Source of the DNA: DAOVXM01 sp963746255
GTDB taxonomy: Bacteria; Chloroflexota; Anaerolineae; Anaerolineales; UBA4823
DNA: 64,000 nucleotides
NCBI GenBank assembly: GCA_963746255.1
Contig: CAVVAJ010000001.1
Coordinates: 434,001 to 498,000, forward strand
Direction of reading: 5' to 3'
Part shown: in pieces, positions 1-8,230 of the stretch
Position numbering within the stretch: position 1 is the first letter of the stretch
How the letters are laid out: each line of letters begins with the position of its first letter
Translations under genes and position numbers: made by a program
The notes under the pieces: generated by a model
Seen by the model: only the letters and a program-made list of their open reading frames with translations
What the model was told of the DNA's origin: nothing
Databases searched by the model: none

Positions 1-1
1 A

Positions 2-1006
2 TTTGTATCCAAAACAACATCTTCCTTATTAGTTTTGATCCTATTTGGCGTTGCTGTGCACCTGCTGCTACCCCAAATCACTGTATTAGAGCATTCTTTA
101 CATGTGATCAAAAATATGTCCACCTGGGCTGTTGGGCTGGCTGTATTAGCTCAAATATTGAGCTACGTGGGCAGCGGATTGTTACTACAAGCCGTCATTG
201 AGCTTACATATGTAAAGATATCATTGATCCGAAGCGTTCTTATTTCACTCGCTGCTACCAGTATTGGTCTAATCGCTGGTGGTATCGTCGGAAGTTCTGC
301 TAGTGTATTTAGTTGGATGCGTGGAACGAGTGATAAGCCACAAACTGCCATGCTCGCCAGTACTCTGCCCCCTTTTATTAATAATTTAACCCTTGTGATC
401 GTATCAATTTTCGGACTGTTGCATTTACTCGCAGTTCACGATCTGTCTCAATGGCAAACCCTTAGTTTTGTATTAATGGTTCTTTTTACAGGTTTCATTA
501 TATTTGCGGTTATTTGGGGCGTACAAAATCGAAAGAAAACTGTTTTCCTAGTTGATGAGATTGCGAAGAAAGGCGCGGCTTTGCTGCATCGATCTTATCA
601 ATCTGATGGTGCAGAAACATCACTACAGAATCTATTTGAAGCTTGGGATGTGCTGGTGGCAAAGGGTTGGCAGCGAACTGTATTAGGGGCAGCCATCAAT
701 GTCGTATTCGATATGCTCACATTATATTTTCTATTTATTGCTGCTGGAAACCCAATCAGTCCGAGCGTGCTGATCGTAGGGTATGGTATCCCGATTTTGC
801 TCGGAAAGATGGCGTTCATGATTCCAGGGGGTGTTGGTGTGGTTGAAGGGAGTATGGTTGCCCTATATACAGGGCTTGGTGTGCCTGAGTCGGTGACAGT
901 CGTAGTTGTATTAATCTATCGTGCCATATCTTTCTGGCTGCCAACACTGATCGGTTTCCCCGTGGCAGCCTATCTTCAACGGGATGCAGTGAAGATTCGG
1001 CAATAA
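2..1006 (+). CDS. LPG-synthase-TM / UPF0104-type flippase-like membrane protein, 5' partial
   Basis: A polytopic inner-membrane protein of the lysylphosphatidylglycerol synthase TM-region type (UPF0104), a family implicated in lipid or lipid-linked precursor translocation. The reading frame is open to base 2 and the first visible residues already lie in a membrane helix, so the true start is outside the window; an internal TTG at 35 is not a convincing start. About 330 residues with seven or eight hydrophobic segments are visible. The family hallmark PGGVGVVEG sits about 55 residues from the C-terminus, and a GGIVGSSASVF loop lies near residue 90. The stop is TAA. The substrate cannot be read from the sequence. 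The gene is followed by a separate MerR promoter, so I see no operon partner inside the window. Confidence 0.75.
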   Translation, partial: FVSKTTSSLLVLILFGVAVHLLLPQITVLEHSLHVIKNMSTWAVGLAVLAQILSYVGSGLLLQAVIELTYVKISLIRSVLISLAATSIGLIAGGIVGSSASVFSWMRGTSDKPQTAMLASTLPPFINNLTLVIVSIFGLLHLLAVHDLSQWQTLSFVLMVLFTGFIIFAVIWGVQNRKKTVFLVDEIAKKGAALLHRSYQSDGAETSLQNLFEAWDVLVAKGWQRTVLGAAINVVFDMLTLYFLFIAAGNPISPSVLIVGYGIPILLGKMAFMIPGGVGVVEGSMVALYTGLGVPESVTVVVVLIYRAISFWLPTLIGFPVAAYLQRDAVKIRQ

Positions 1007-1050
1007 ATATTTTGTTGAAGATGCTGTCTTTAGTTCTCCACTTTTGTCGC

Positions 1051-1081
1051 TTGACATTGACGTAACGGTAAGATGTATGAT
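1051..1081 (+). promoter_or_regulatory. MerR-type promoter with 19-bp spacer and central dyad
   Basis: TTGACA (1051-1056) and TATGAT (1076-1081) are separated by 19 bp, the stretched spacer typical of promoters remodelled by MerR proteins. The spacer holds an imperfect dyad, ACATTGAC (1054-1061) against GTAAGATGT (1067-1075). It lies directly upstream of the MerR/TipAS gene, so autoregulation is the natural reading. Confidence 0.75.
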
Positions 1082-1101
1082 TACCCCGTGAGGTGAAATC
1101 A

Positions 1102-1857
1102 ATGGCATACACAATCAAGGAAATTGCAGACTTAGCTGGTGTGACAACCCGTACACTGCGCTACTATGATGAAATTGGGTTGTTGCTCCCCGAAAGAACC
1201 GGGCCAAACGGTTATCGCTACTACGGTCATACCAGCCTGCTGAGATTGCAGCAAATCTTATTCTTCCGCGAGCTTGACGTACCACTGAAAGACATCCAAC
1301 TGCTTTTGGATCATCCCGATTTCAACCTGCTGACCGCACTTGAAGATCACCGTGCCTCCCTGCAAAAACGAGTAAATAGATTGAACACATTGATTGAAAC
1401 AATAGACTATACGATGTCAGAGATCAAAGGAGAATCCAACATGTCGGCTGAGGAATATTTTGTGGGTTTCGATGAGACCAAATACGAAGATGAAGTAATA
1501 GAACGCTGGGGGCACACGGACCAGTACGCTGAGTCGCAACGCAAGTGGTCAAGTTATTCCAAGGATCAAAAGGATGCGATTAAGGCTGAAGGTGGGCGAC
1601 TCACTGTACGCATGGTTAGCGAGGATCCCCGTACATCACCAGATGCCCCGGATGTGCAAGCCGCGATCGGCGAGTACCTTGCCTACCTCAATAAATACTT
1701 CTATACCTGTGATGTCAGCTTCTTACGCCGTCTATCCGATATATGGGTCGCGGACCCACGCTTCGCGGTCAACTACGAGTGCATCCGAACAGGTGGAACA
1801 GAGTTCGTGCGGGAGGCAGTGCACATTTACTGCGACCGGTGTGAATCGGAGGGATAA
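1102..1857 (+). CDS. MerR family transcriptional regulator with TipAS effector domain
   Basis: A drug- or ligand-responsive activator of the TipAL type. Residues about 2-70 form the MerR winged helix (TIKEIADLAGVTTRTLRYYD is characteristic), followed by a dimerisation coiled coil to about residue 115, then a C-terminal TipAS domain of roughly 120 residues that in TipA binds thiopeptides and other hydrophobic molecules. I choose the ATG at 1102 over the GTG at 1093 because AGGTG at 1091-1095 then gives a 6-base SD spacing. Its promoter carries the 19-bp spacer expected for self-activation. In the family, targets are often adjacent exporters; here no obvious target flanks it, apart from the upstream membrane protein. 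Confidence 0.88.
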   Translation: MAYTIKEIADLAGVTTRTLRYYDEIGLLLPERTGPNGYRYYGHTSLLRLQQILFFRELDVPLKDIQLLLDHPDFNLLTALEDHRASLQKRVNRLNTLIETIDYTMSEIKGESNMSAEEYFVGFDETKYEDEVIERWGHTDQYAESQRKWSSYSKDQKDAIKAEGGRLTVRMVSEDPRTSPDAPDVQAAIGEYLAYLNKYFYTCDVSFLRRLSDIWVADPRFAVNYECIRTGGTEFVREAVHIYCDRCESEG

Positions 1858-1911
1858 GCTGATCGACAAAATGTTCTTTTGATTATTACTGCGTGATATA
1901 TAGTTAATATC

Positions 1912-1960
1912 TTGACAAAATTCACGAATGGTTCCATAATGGTATCATTGTGGAACCATT
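1912..1960 (+). promoter_or_regulatory. Toxin-antitoxin promoter and symmetric operator
   Basis: TTGACA (1912-1917) and CATAAT (1935-1940) with a 17-bp spacer form the promoter. A perfect 10-bp inverted repeat, AATGGTTCCA (1927-1936) and TGGAACCATT (1951-1960), overlaps the -10. A second AATGG starts at 1938 and a mirrored TCATT at 1945, so half-sites recur every 11 bp on each side of one centre near 1943.5, as expected for two ribbon-helix-helix dimers. Confidence 0.8.
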
Positions 1961-1973
1961 ATCAGGAGCCGCC

Positions 1974-2216
1974 ATGTATTCAATAACCGTTAAAAATATC
2001 CCCGCCGACATTTATCAGAGCTTGAAAAACTCAGCGAAAATGAATCGGCGCAGTATAAACAGCGAGATTATTATGATTATTGAAGCAGCTGTTCACAGTA
2101 AAAAGATCGTTCCAGAAAACTTTAGCGTTAATGCGCGACAATTAAGGGAGAAATCTGCCGGGTATACGATCACGGATGAAGAATTTAATCAAGCAAAACG
2201 CACTGGCCGATTATGA
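1974..2216 (+). CDS. FitA/Arc-type ribbon-helix-helix antitoxin
   Basis: An 80-residue antitoxin and probable autorepressor. The N-terminus (MYSITVKNIPADIYQSLK, then NRRSINSEI) matches the Arc/FitA ribbon-helix-helix fold: a short beta strand followed by two helices. The acidic and aromatic C-terminal tail would wrap the toxin active site. I choose the ATG at 1974, preceded by AGGAG at 1964-1968, rather than an in-frame GTG at 1950 that lies inside the operator palindrome. It overlaps the following PIN toxin by 4 bases (ATGA), the usual translational coupling of such pairs. Known family members repress their own operon as a complex with the toxin. Confidence 0.85.
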   Translation: MYSITVKNIPADIYQSLKNSAKMNRRSINSEIIMIIEAAVHSKKIVPENFSVNARQLREKSAGYTITDEEFNQAKRTGRL

Positions 2217-2617
2217 TCGTTGTCGACACAAATATCATTGGCTATTTTTACTTGACCAGCAACAAATCAGCACTTGCTGATAAATCTTGGCAAAAGGATC
2301 CAATATGGGCAGCGCCCTTATTGTGGCGCAGCGAAATGAGAAATGTACTTTCCCTATACATACGGAAAAACATTCTCTCTTTATCCGATGCTGGACAGAT
2401 CATGAACGAGGCAACTGATTTCATGCTTGGGAAAGAATATGACGTTAACTCATTTCATGTGTTACAGCTTGTTACGAAAAGTGCCTGCTCAGCTTACGAT
2501 TGCGAATTCGTAGCCCTAGCCCGAGACCTGAAAGTTCCCCTGGTTACAGCAGATCAACAAATATTAATTGATTTTCCGGAAACAGCTTTTTCTTTGGAGG
2601 AATTCGCTGCGTCATAG
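2213..2617 (+). CDS. VapC/FitB-type PIN-domain ribonuclease toxin
   Basis: A 134-residue PIN-domain protein, the toxin of a type II toxin-antitoxin module. The acidic metal-binding residues are all present: D5 in VVDTN, E41 in the RSEMRN segment, D96 in AYDCEFV and D114 in TADQ. PIN toxins of this family cleave RNA, commonly tRNA or rRNA, using Mg2+ or Mn2+. The length is normal for the family, and no residue appears lost, so the toxin should be active. It is translated from an ATG overlapping the antitoxin stop. Downstream lies 205 bp without a gene before the convergent aminotransferase. Confidence 0.88.
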   Translation: MIVVDTNIIGYFYLTSNKSALADKSWQKDPIWAAPLLWRSEMRNVLSLYIRKNILSLSDAGQIMNEATDFMLGKEYDVNSFHVLQLVTKSACSAYDCEFVALARDLKVPLVTADQQILIDFPETAFSLEEFAAS

Positions 2618-2822
2618 TATTCTCGTATTATCTACTGCCGTGGAGTATCGCTATCTCATCTCTACTTTTTCCATGTTGATGACATATATAGAAAGCGAAT
2701 TACATTATCACTCTGGTGAATCAGAATTCTCCCATCTCCCAAAGCTCTATTAATTTAGGGTAAAACCTCAAACCTCTTCTCCGCTTGAATCCTTTATCAC
2801 AGTGATAGACAAAGAGTTCCGA

Positions 2823-4073
2823 TCAGGATACTATGCTCTCTAGCACAGATAGCATCCCATCCAAAATACCCAAGACCTGCCGCGATTCATCTTCTTCGAT
2901 AATCAGAGGCGGTAAGATTTGGACTACTGATAGATCGTTGTTGGCGTAAATAACCAGCAGACCGGCGTCGAAACCGATGCGTGTGAATAGCGGGCCGAAT
3001 TTCTGGCTTGCCAGTTTCAGCCCCATCATCAACCCACGTTGACGCGCCTCTACCAGGACAATCGGGTGCTTATTAATTAGCTCCGCAAACCCCTGTTCGA
3101 ATATTGCCGCGATCTGGAGAACATGTTCCAGGAAATCCGCCTCTTGCAGGATGTCAAGCACTTCCAAGGCAGCATAACATCCAACCTCGGCACCTCCAAA
3201 GGTAGAAATGTGGATGAATGGATTAGCATGAATGAAGGGATTTAGATGCTCACGATAGAGTGTGGCAGTAATCGGGTAGATTCCGCCCGATAATCCCTTC
3301 CCAGTTACTATAATATCCGGTACGACCCCGTAGGTATCGATACCCCACACAGCACCACAACGTCCCAACCCAGTCTGGACTTCATCCTGAATCATCACCA
3401 CATCAAACCGGTTGCACAGTTGTCGTACCCCGGCGAAGAAATCATCCGGGGGTACTTTAATACCTAGCGTCGCTGGAATGGTCTCGAATATCACCGCGGC
3501 CGTGTTTTCATCCATGGCTGATTGCAAAGCATCAAGATCGCCAAAAGGCACCTGGAAAAAACCCGGAGAGAGCGGGCCAAATGGCTTGCGATACTGTTCA
3601 TCACCAGCTGCCAGCGCCAACCCGGTATGACCGTGGTATCCCCCCAGCGCGGAGATTACCTTCAACCGTCCTGTGTGTGCACGCGCCAGTTTGATGGCCA
3701 TATCGATTGCCTCGCCACCCGACACACCGAAAATCACCCGGTTAATGTCTCCGGGTGAGATGGCTGCCAGCCGCTCTGCCAGCAGGGTACGCCCTTCACT
3801 CATCAGATGGTGGTTGCCGATATCCAATTCTGCCAGGGCGCGTTCTAACGCCTGGATCACCCTCTGGTTGCGGTGACCCAGGTTAAAGACGCCGCCATTG
3901 CAGTGGCAGTTGATCAATTGCTTCCCATCCAGATCACTTATATAGATCCCTGCGCGTTTACCGGTTACGAAATCTATACCTGCCTGGGTGAAAAACTCCA
4001 CCTTGCCGCTCGACACGTGCTGCGCGTACTTCTCGATGATTGATTTCTTCGGTTGTTGTGCAATCATAGACAT
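2823..4073 (-). CDS. Class III PLP-dependent aminotransferase (aspartate aminotransferase family)
   Basis: A 417-residue fold-type I PLP enzyme of the acetylornithine/ornithine/4-aminobutyrate aminotransferase group. The cofactor-ring motif DEVQTGLGR begins at D230, and the Schiff-base lysine is K259 in IIVTGKGLSGG. SGGEAIDMAIKLAR near residue 118 is the phosphate-binding region. I start it at the ATG at 4073 because GGAG lies 8 bases upstream; a longer frame to 4163 would overlap the preceding gene. It is the last gene of a four-gene minus-strand operon (16 bp after the kinase-like gene). The amino donor or acceptor cannot be named from sequence; the context suggests modification of an unusual amino compound rather than arginine biosynthesis. 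Confidence 0.88.
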   Translation of the reverse strand: MSMIAQQPKKSIIEKYAQHVSSGKVEFFTQAGIDFVTGKRAGIYISDLDGKQLINCHCNGGVFNLGHRNQRVIQALERALAELDIGNHHLMSEGRTLLAERLAAISPGDINRVIFGVSGGEAIDMAIKLARAHTGRLKVISALGGYHGHTGLALAAGDEQYRKPFGPLSPGFFQVPFGDLDALQSAMDENTAAVIFETIPATLGIKVPPDDFFAGVRQLCNRFDVVMIQDEVQTGLGRCGAVWGIDTYGVVPDIIVTGKGLSGGIYPITATLYREHLNPFIHANPFIHISTFGGAEVGCYAALEVLDILQEADFLEHVLQIAAIFEQGFAELINKHPIVLVEARQRGLMMGLKLASQKFGPLFTRIGFDAGLLVIYANNDLSVVQILPPLIIEEDESRQVLGILDGMLSVLESIVS

Positions 4074-4089
4074 TATCTTTTCTCCAAAT

Positions 4090-5097
4090 CTATCGCTTTG
4101 TCTTTCCCGGCAGGATATGAGGATACGGGCGGAAGAGGATAAAACGATGCAAAAAGCGGTCAAACCTGCGCATCCACAGATAAAGCACCCAAATCAATGC
4201 GTCCTCCCGATAGTAAGCTAAGACTTCCTTTTCTTGGATGGGTTCAATATCCAGATGCCTCGCTTGCGTGGCAAAGAAACCATTCGCCATCTCAATTAGT
4301 TCAGGTATCAGCTCGGGCATTTGTTCTTTGCAACAGTTCGCCAGCAGATCGATGACCACTTTTCGAAAGTCATAGTAGCGATCCATGACCTCATCCAAAT
4401 ATAGAATCCGCAAGATCCAGGCTAAGAATGATGGTGCCGACCGCAAAAACAACTCTGGATCAAGCTGCTCAACTCCATCCGTACGAATGAATGGCGTGCT
4501 GGTATCCACATAAGAAAGTTTGGCATCACTTCCCAGGCTTGGCTGACTGGAATTGAAACCCTGTATGATCCAGTTTGAGACCTGGCCATCTATGCCCACC
4601 TCGAAATTAGCCTGACGCTGGTTGAATTTCCAAACCTTTAGTAATTCACGCAGCACACAGTTGAACAATACCAATGTATCCTGGGTGGGCAGCACATGCA
4701 TGGCCTTGTTTCCAATTGCTGGAGCAGGAATTTTTTGTTGGATGCTGTAAAAAACTGGCTGACCGCTCTGGTTTATGAAAGCCGCATGACCATGGGCTGG
4801 CAGATTAATTCCGATTTCACCTACCAGCAAGCGGTTGTAGAGCTGGTAAGTCAGCAGATACTCATCCACCTCATCTTTGTTCTCAAAGATGCCCATACGC
4901 TTAAATGCCAATCCGCTCATACGCTCAGCCTGGATCTCAAAGACCGTGCTGATCTCACCAAAACCGAGCACCCGGCAAGGCACACTATTTCGCTCAGGAT
5001 GGTTTGGGTCTAATCCATTCTCAAATTCCTGCAAGAGATTGAAATCGATCTCGAAACCCTTGGGGTTCTGATATATGGCAAGAGTATTTTCCACCAT
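4090..5097 (-). CDS. Kinase-fold protein resembling DUF6206 family
   Basis: A 335-residue protein I associate, from memory and tentatively, with DUF6206. What can be seen is a kinase-like layout: a glycine loop GFGEISTV at residues 45-52, a lysine K66 in LAFKRM, a catalytic-loop-like D170 with N175 five residues later (GIDGQVSN), and a DFG-like D198 in YVDTSTPF. This spacing resembles aminoglycoside-phosphotransferase-type and atypical small-molecule kinases. The C-terminal half is helical and rich in aromatic residues. It sits 27 bp after the peptidase and 16 bp before the aminotransferase gene, so it is cotranscribed with them. Its substrate is unknown; phosphorylation of the product of this operon is an inference. 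Confidence 0.7.
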   Translation of the reverse strand: MVENTLAIYQNPKGFEIDFNLLQEFENGLDPNHPERNSVPCRVLGFGEISTVFEIQAERMSGLAFKRMGIFENKDEVDEYLLTYQLYNRLLVGEIGINLPAHGHAAFINQSGQPVFYSIQQKIPAPAIGNKAMHVLPTQDTLVLFNCVLRELLKVWKFNQRQANFEVGIDGQVSNWIIQGFNSSQPSLGSDAKLSYVDTSTPFIRTDGVEQLDPELFLRSAPSFLAWILRILYLDEVMDRYYDFRKVVIDLLANCCKEQMPELIPELIEMANGFFATQARHLDIEPIQEKEVLAYYREDALIWVLYLWMRRFDRFLHRFILFRPYPHILPGKTKR

Positions 5098-5124
5098 AAT
5101 GTCCTCCTTCCTTTTCGTAAATCA

Positions 5125-6855
5125 CTAATTTCTCCGATTACTTGGCGGATTCACCAACAGCGCGAGACCTGCAGCCAACACGGCTGTACTGGCGATTAGG
5201 GCACCAAAACTGATCGTGCCGGTTGAGAACATATTTAAGAACATCCACAGGAAAACAAAACCGTATCGTAAGATTATGAAGCCGAAGAAGTAGACCAGAG
5301 CGTAAACTAGTAGTCCACCCAGCAGGAAAAAGAGGATATCCAACAATTTCCCAAAGCCTCTCCTTCCCGTGATCAAGAACCAGAACAGTACCGGTACGAT
5401 GAAGAGCAGCGAAAATGGATTGGCGATAAGGATATAGACCCCTACAACACCAATGATGAAGAGTGCTAAGCTCTTGATCGCTCCAAACTCGACTAGATCA
5501 GTCTTGCGTAAATAAAGGGCTGCTAACTTCCTCCCAATGAAAAAGAAGAGCACCAGCCCCAATACGAAGAGCCCGATCGCTAACCAATCCGGGTTTAACA
5601 TCTCTGGGTCCTTGGTCGTCGCTGGATAAACATGGTATTCAACCAAGACCCCGATCTCTACAAACAGATAGAGGAGAAATATTGAGGCAACCAGTGGCAG
5701 CCACAGCCCCAGGTAATGAGCGAAAGCGCCAGGCCATGCCTTCACTTTCTCCCGAATGGGCGCATACCCTATTATTATGCTGCCCACAAAGAATAGTCCC
5801 ACCAAGGCGATAAATATCAGGTATAAGGGCAGCCCGCGCAAAACCTGCTCGCTGCTATCAAAATATAGATATGGTCCTGATTCCTGGGGGAAGGATTCCA
5901 TAGACAGCAATTGGCGGATTAACGCCTCGGCAACGAGACCCGACCCCTGCAATGCCTCTGGTGATTGGTATTCCATCGTATCATTAGGGTCGTGCCATAA
6001 TTGTTTATGCAAGTCAGTGAACTCTGCTGAATAGCCAGCTGCAAATCCCAGCGCCGGGACGCCCGCATCGATCATCGGGCCCTGATCCATTAACGATACT
6101 GGCACCGCTTGATCGAGCACCTGATCGAGTGGAACTCTTAGATTTACCTGCCACACTCCATACGCAGCGTCGGCTGCATCTCTAGCCGTCAGGGCTAGCC
6201 AAATCGGGCCGTAACCGCTAAACTGGCCGACCAGTTCCATATTCATGCTATCGTAATAATACCTGCCCAGGTTATCCAGAGATATTCCTGCAATGATATT
6301 CTCAGGATTTGGATGTGTCTCCACATATCGCCGGCTTCCAATCATGCCGTACTCTTCTGCGTCCGTGGCCACAAAAACAAGGTTGTATTTCGGAGGGTTT
6401 TCAGCCCCGAAAATCTCAGCCAAATGGAGTAAAATCGCGATGCCAGCGCCGTCGTTATCCGCACCCTGGATCGTTGTGGGAGCCTGGTCGTGGTGTGCAG
6501 TCACCAGGATTTCGCGTGGATCGCTCTGGTTCGCGCCCGGCAGTTTGCAGACCACGTTCCTCAACTGCACCGGGGCACTGTAGTTAATGATCTCCCAACC
6601 ATCGAAGTTGCATGTCCAACCGGCTGCCTCAAAGTGTTCGATAAGCCACTGAATAGCTAAACGACTTTGCTCAGTTCCACTATGACGGTTTTCGAATTGA
6701 GTGACAAACTCTTCCTCTAGCTCATAAGACCTTTCACCCAAAAAACTCAATGTCTGCGGATCATACGAAATTTCCGGCTTTTCCGCTGAGCTGCAAGCTG
6801 TTGCTAATAAGCTTATGAACAAGATTCCACTGATAATACTTATGATACGGATCAT
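5125..6855 (-). CDS. M28-family zinc peptidase lipoprotein with C-terminal membrane domain
   Basis: A 576-residue protein beginning with a lipoprotein signal (lipobox LATAC, lipidated C21). Residues about 90-330 form an M28 aminopeptidase-like domain: H121 and D123 in TAHHD, D133 in GADND, E167/E168 in TDAEEYG, D194 in SLDN and a late histidine in TDLHKQLWHDP give the two-zinc site. From about residue 350 onward there are seven or eight hydrophobic helices, so the catalytic domain would face outward while the tail sits in the membrane. M28 enzymes remove N-terminal amino acids or cyclise or hydrolyse modified ones. It is second in the four-gene operon, 61 bp after the radical SAM gene. Confidence 0.88.
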   Translation of the reverse strand: MIRIISIISGILFISLLATACSSAEKPEISYDPQTLSFLGERSYELEEEFVTQFENRHSGTEQSRLAIQWLIEHFEAAGWTCNFDGWEIINYSAPVQLRNVVCKLPGANQSDPREILVTAHHDQAPTTIQGADNDGAGIAILLHLAEIFGAENPPKYNLVFVATDAEEYGMIGSRRYVETHPNPENIIAGISLDNLGRYYYDSMNMELVGQFSGYGPIWLALTARDAADAAYGVWQVNLRVPLDQVLDQAVPVSLMDQGPMIDAGVPALGFAAGYSAEFTDLHKQLWHDPNDTMEYQSPEALQGSGLVAEALIRQLLSMESFPQESGPYLYFDSSEQVLRGLPLYLIFIALVGLFFVGSIIIGYAPIREKVKAWPGAFAHYLGLWLPLVASIFLLYLFVEIGVLVEYHVYPATTKDPEMLNPDWLAIGLFVLGLVLFFFIGRKLAALYLRKTDLVEFGAIKSLALFIIGVVGVYILIANPFSLLFIVPVLFWFLITGRRGFGKLLDILFFLLGGLLVYALVYFFGFIILRYGFVFLWMFLNMFSTGTISFGALIASTAVLAAGLALLVNPPSNRRN

Positions 6856-6916
6856 TGCTAGCCTCCTTATATTGGTTGATTCAACTATCCTGATTTAATT
6901 TCACCCTTCAGATTGT

Positions 6917-8035
6917 TTATCTGAGCGCGATTTGACAACATCGATTGCATATGGGGAGCATTTTATGTTTCCTCAACAATTTCCTGAAGTTACGGTACTC
7001 ATGCCCATTCCATATTTCCATGACATTTTGCTGGCGGAGATCACCTACCTCCCAATCTCGGCATGGTTTCACTTTTGCATCCGGCCAGACCTTAAAACGC
7101 GTCCAGCCGCATCGAACTGTCTCATACTTCACCCGCTGCCCGGGATTTTGATACCAGGCAGTGATCTCATCACGGTTCATATAAGGTGCCTCTGAGAGTA
7201 AAAATTTGCTGCCCCAGTTTTGCTTTCGAATTGACTCGAGGCCATCCGCCACAGACTCGGCATCGATTGCCGCTGGTTGAACATCCCAATTTACCTGGTC
7301 CGCCGTGAAAACATGGAATTGGTCGTTAAAACTGTCGACGATCTCAGCCGGCTGCATCCACAAGTGGTTTACATTCATCCCATCCACGCCCAAATCTTTG
7401 ACCAGTTTGTATGTTGGAACCAGCTCTTGATAGTTCATATCCGAGATTGCCATTGAAACTATAACTATCGGATGCAGCGGCTGCTCCAGGACCAGCCTTA
7501 CCCCAGCCATCAAACGCTCGAATGACCTGTTACCGCGGATTTGGTCATGGGTCTCCTCAATCCCGTCAAGAGAAACTGTTAGAATATCCAAGCCTGATTC
7601 GCAAATTGTCCTAGCATTTTTGGATAACATCCAGCCGTTTGTCACTAAGGTACAAAACCTACCCGCCTCCTTCGCGTACCCAATAAATTCCCCGATTTGT
7701 GGGTGCAGCAATGGTTCTCCGCCTGTGAATGAGACAATAGGATTCCCAGGGGTTTCAACGATCATCTTTTGAAAAGTTGAGAGCTCCATGTCCCCAACCA
7801 GGTTCAATTGATAGCCAGGCTTATTAGAATGGGCATAATGGCATGCCTTACAGCGCATGTTGCATCGATCCGTGACGAATACTGACAAAACCTCTGGGGG
7901 ATGGCTCCAGCCATTCCTGTAACCAATGTGATACCTGTGTTTCAAACGATGTCCGAGGTTTATCGCCGATACCGATACAAGCTGTGGTTTCTGCCTCGCC
8001 GACTTCCACATCCCGCGTATATTAGACAGATACAT
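6917..8035 (-). CDS. Radical SAM protein with SPASM-like C-terminal cysteines
   Basis: A 372-residue radical SAM enzyme. The cluster-binding motif is C58-x3-C62-x2-C65 (CNMRCKAC), followed by GGEP at 105-108 and a normal TIM-barrel core. The C-terminal cysteines (RCGWTRF, KVKPCRDW, ICNRCC) indicate at least one auxiliary iron-sulfur cluster of the SPASM or twitch type, seen in peptide-modifying and carbon-carbon bond-forming enzymes such as PqqE and MoaA. It is the first gene of the four-gene operon. No short precursor peptide is evident immediately upstream, so peptide modification is possible but not shown. A strong hairpin at 8163-8206 separates it from the upstream gene. Confidence 0.9.
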   Translation of the reverse strand: MYLSNIRGMWKSARQKPQLVSVSAINLGHRLKHRYHIGYRNGWSHPPEVLSVFVTDRCNMRCKACHYAHSNKPGYQLNLVGDMELSTFQKMIVETPGNPIVSFTGGEPLLHPQIGEFIGYAKEAGRFCTLVTNGWMLSKNARTICESGLDILTVSLDGIEETHDQIRGNRSFERLMAGVRLVLEQPLHPIVIVSMAISDMNYQELVPTYKLVKDLGVDGMNVNHLWMQPAEIVDSFNDQFHVFTADQVNWDVQPAAIDAESVADGLESIRKQNWGSKFLLSEAPYMNRDEITAWYQNPGQRVKYETVRCGWTRFKVWPDAKVKPCRDWEVGDLRQQNVMEIWNGHEYRNFRKLLRKHKMLPICNRCCQIALR

Positions 8036-8162
8036 ATCTCACCTCCGGATAAGTCGCCCTTTTGTTTCATAAGAGCCCTGAACCTATCCATACACTTACA
8101 GGTGAGAACTGCCATTACAAGGGTAGTAACCGCCAAATACTGCCAATATCAGTAACAAATTA

Positions 8163-8206
8163 AAATGACCGCATACACCCTGTACCAAGGGTATATACGG
8201 TCATTT
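8163..8206 (-). terminator. Long terminator-like hairpin
   Basis: An 18-bp inverted repeat with two mismatches (8163-8180 and 8189-8206) around an 8-base loop, flanked by A-rich and T-rich ends. It follows the membrane GAF gene on the minus strand and precedes the radical SAM operon. It can act as a Rho-independent terminator in either direction. Confidence 0.75.
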
Positions 8207-8230
8207 GATATTGATACTGATCTATTTTGA

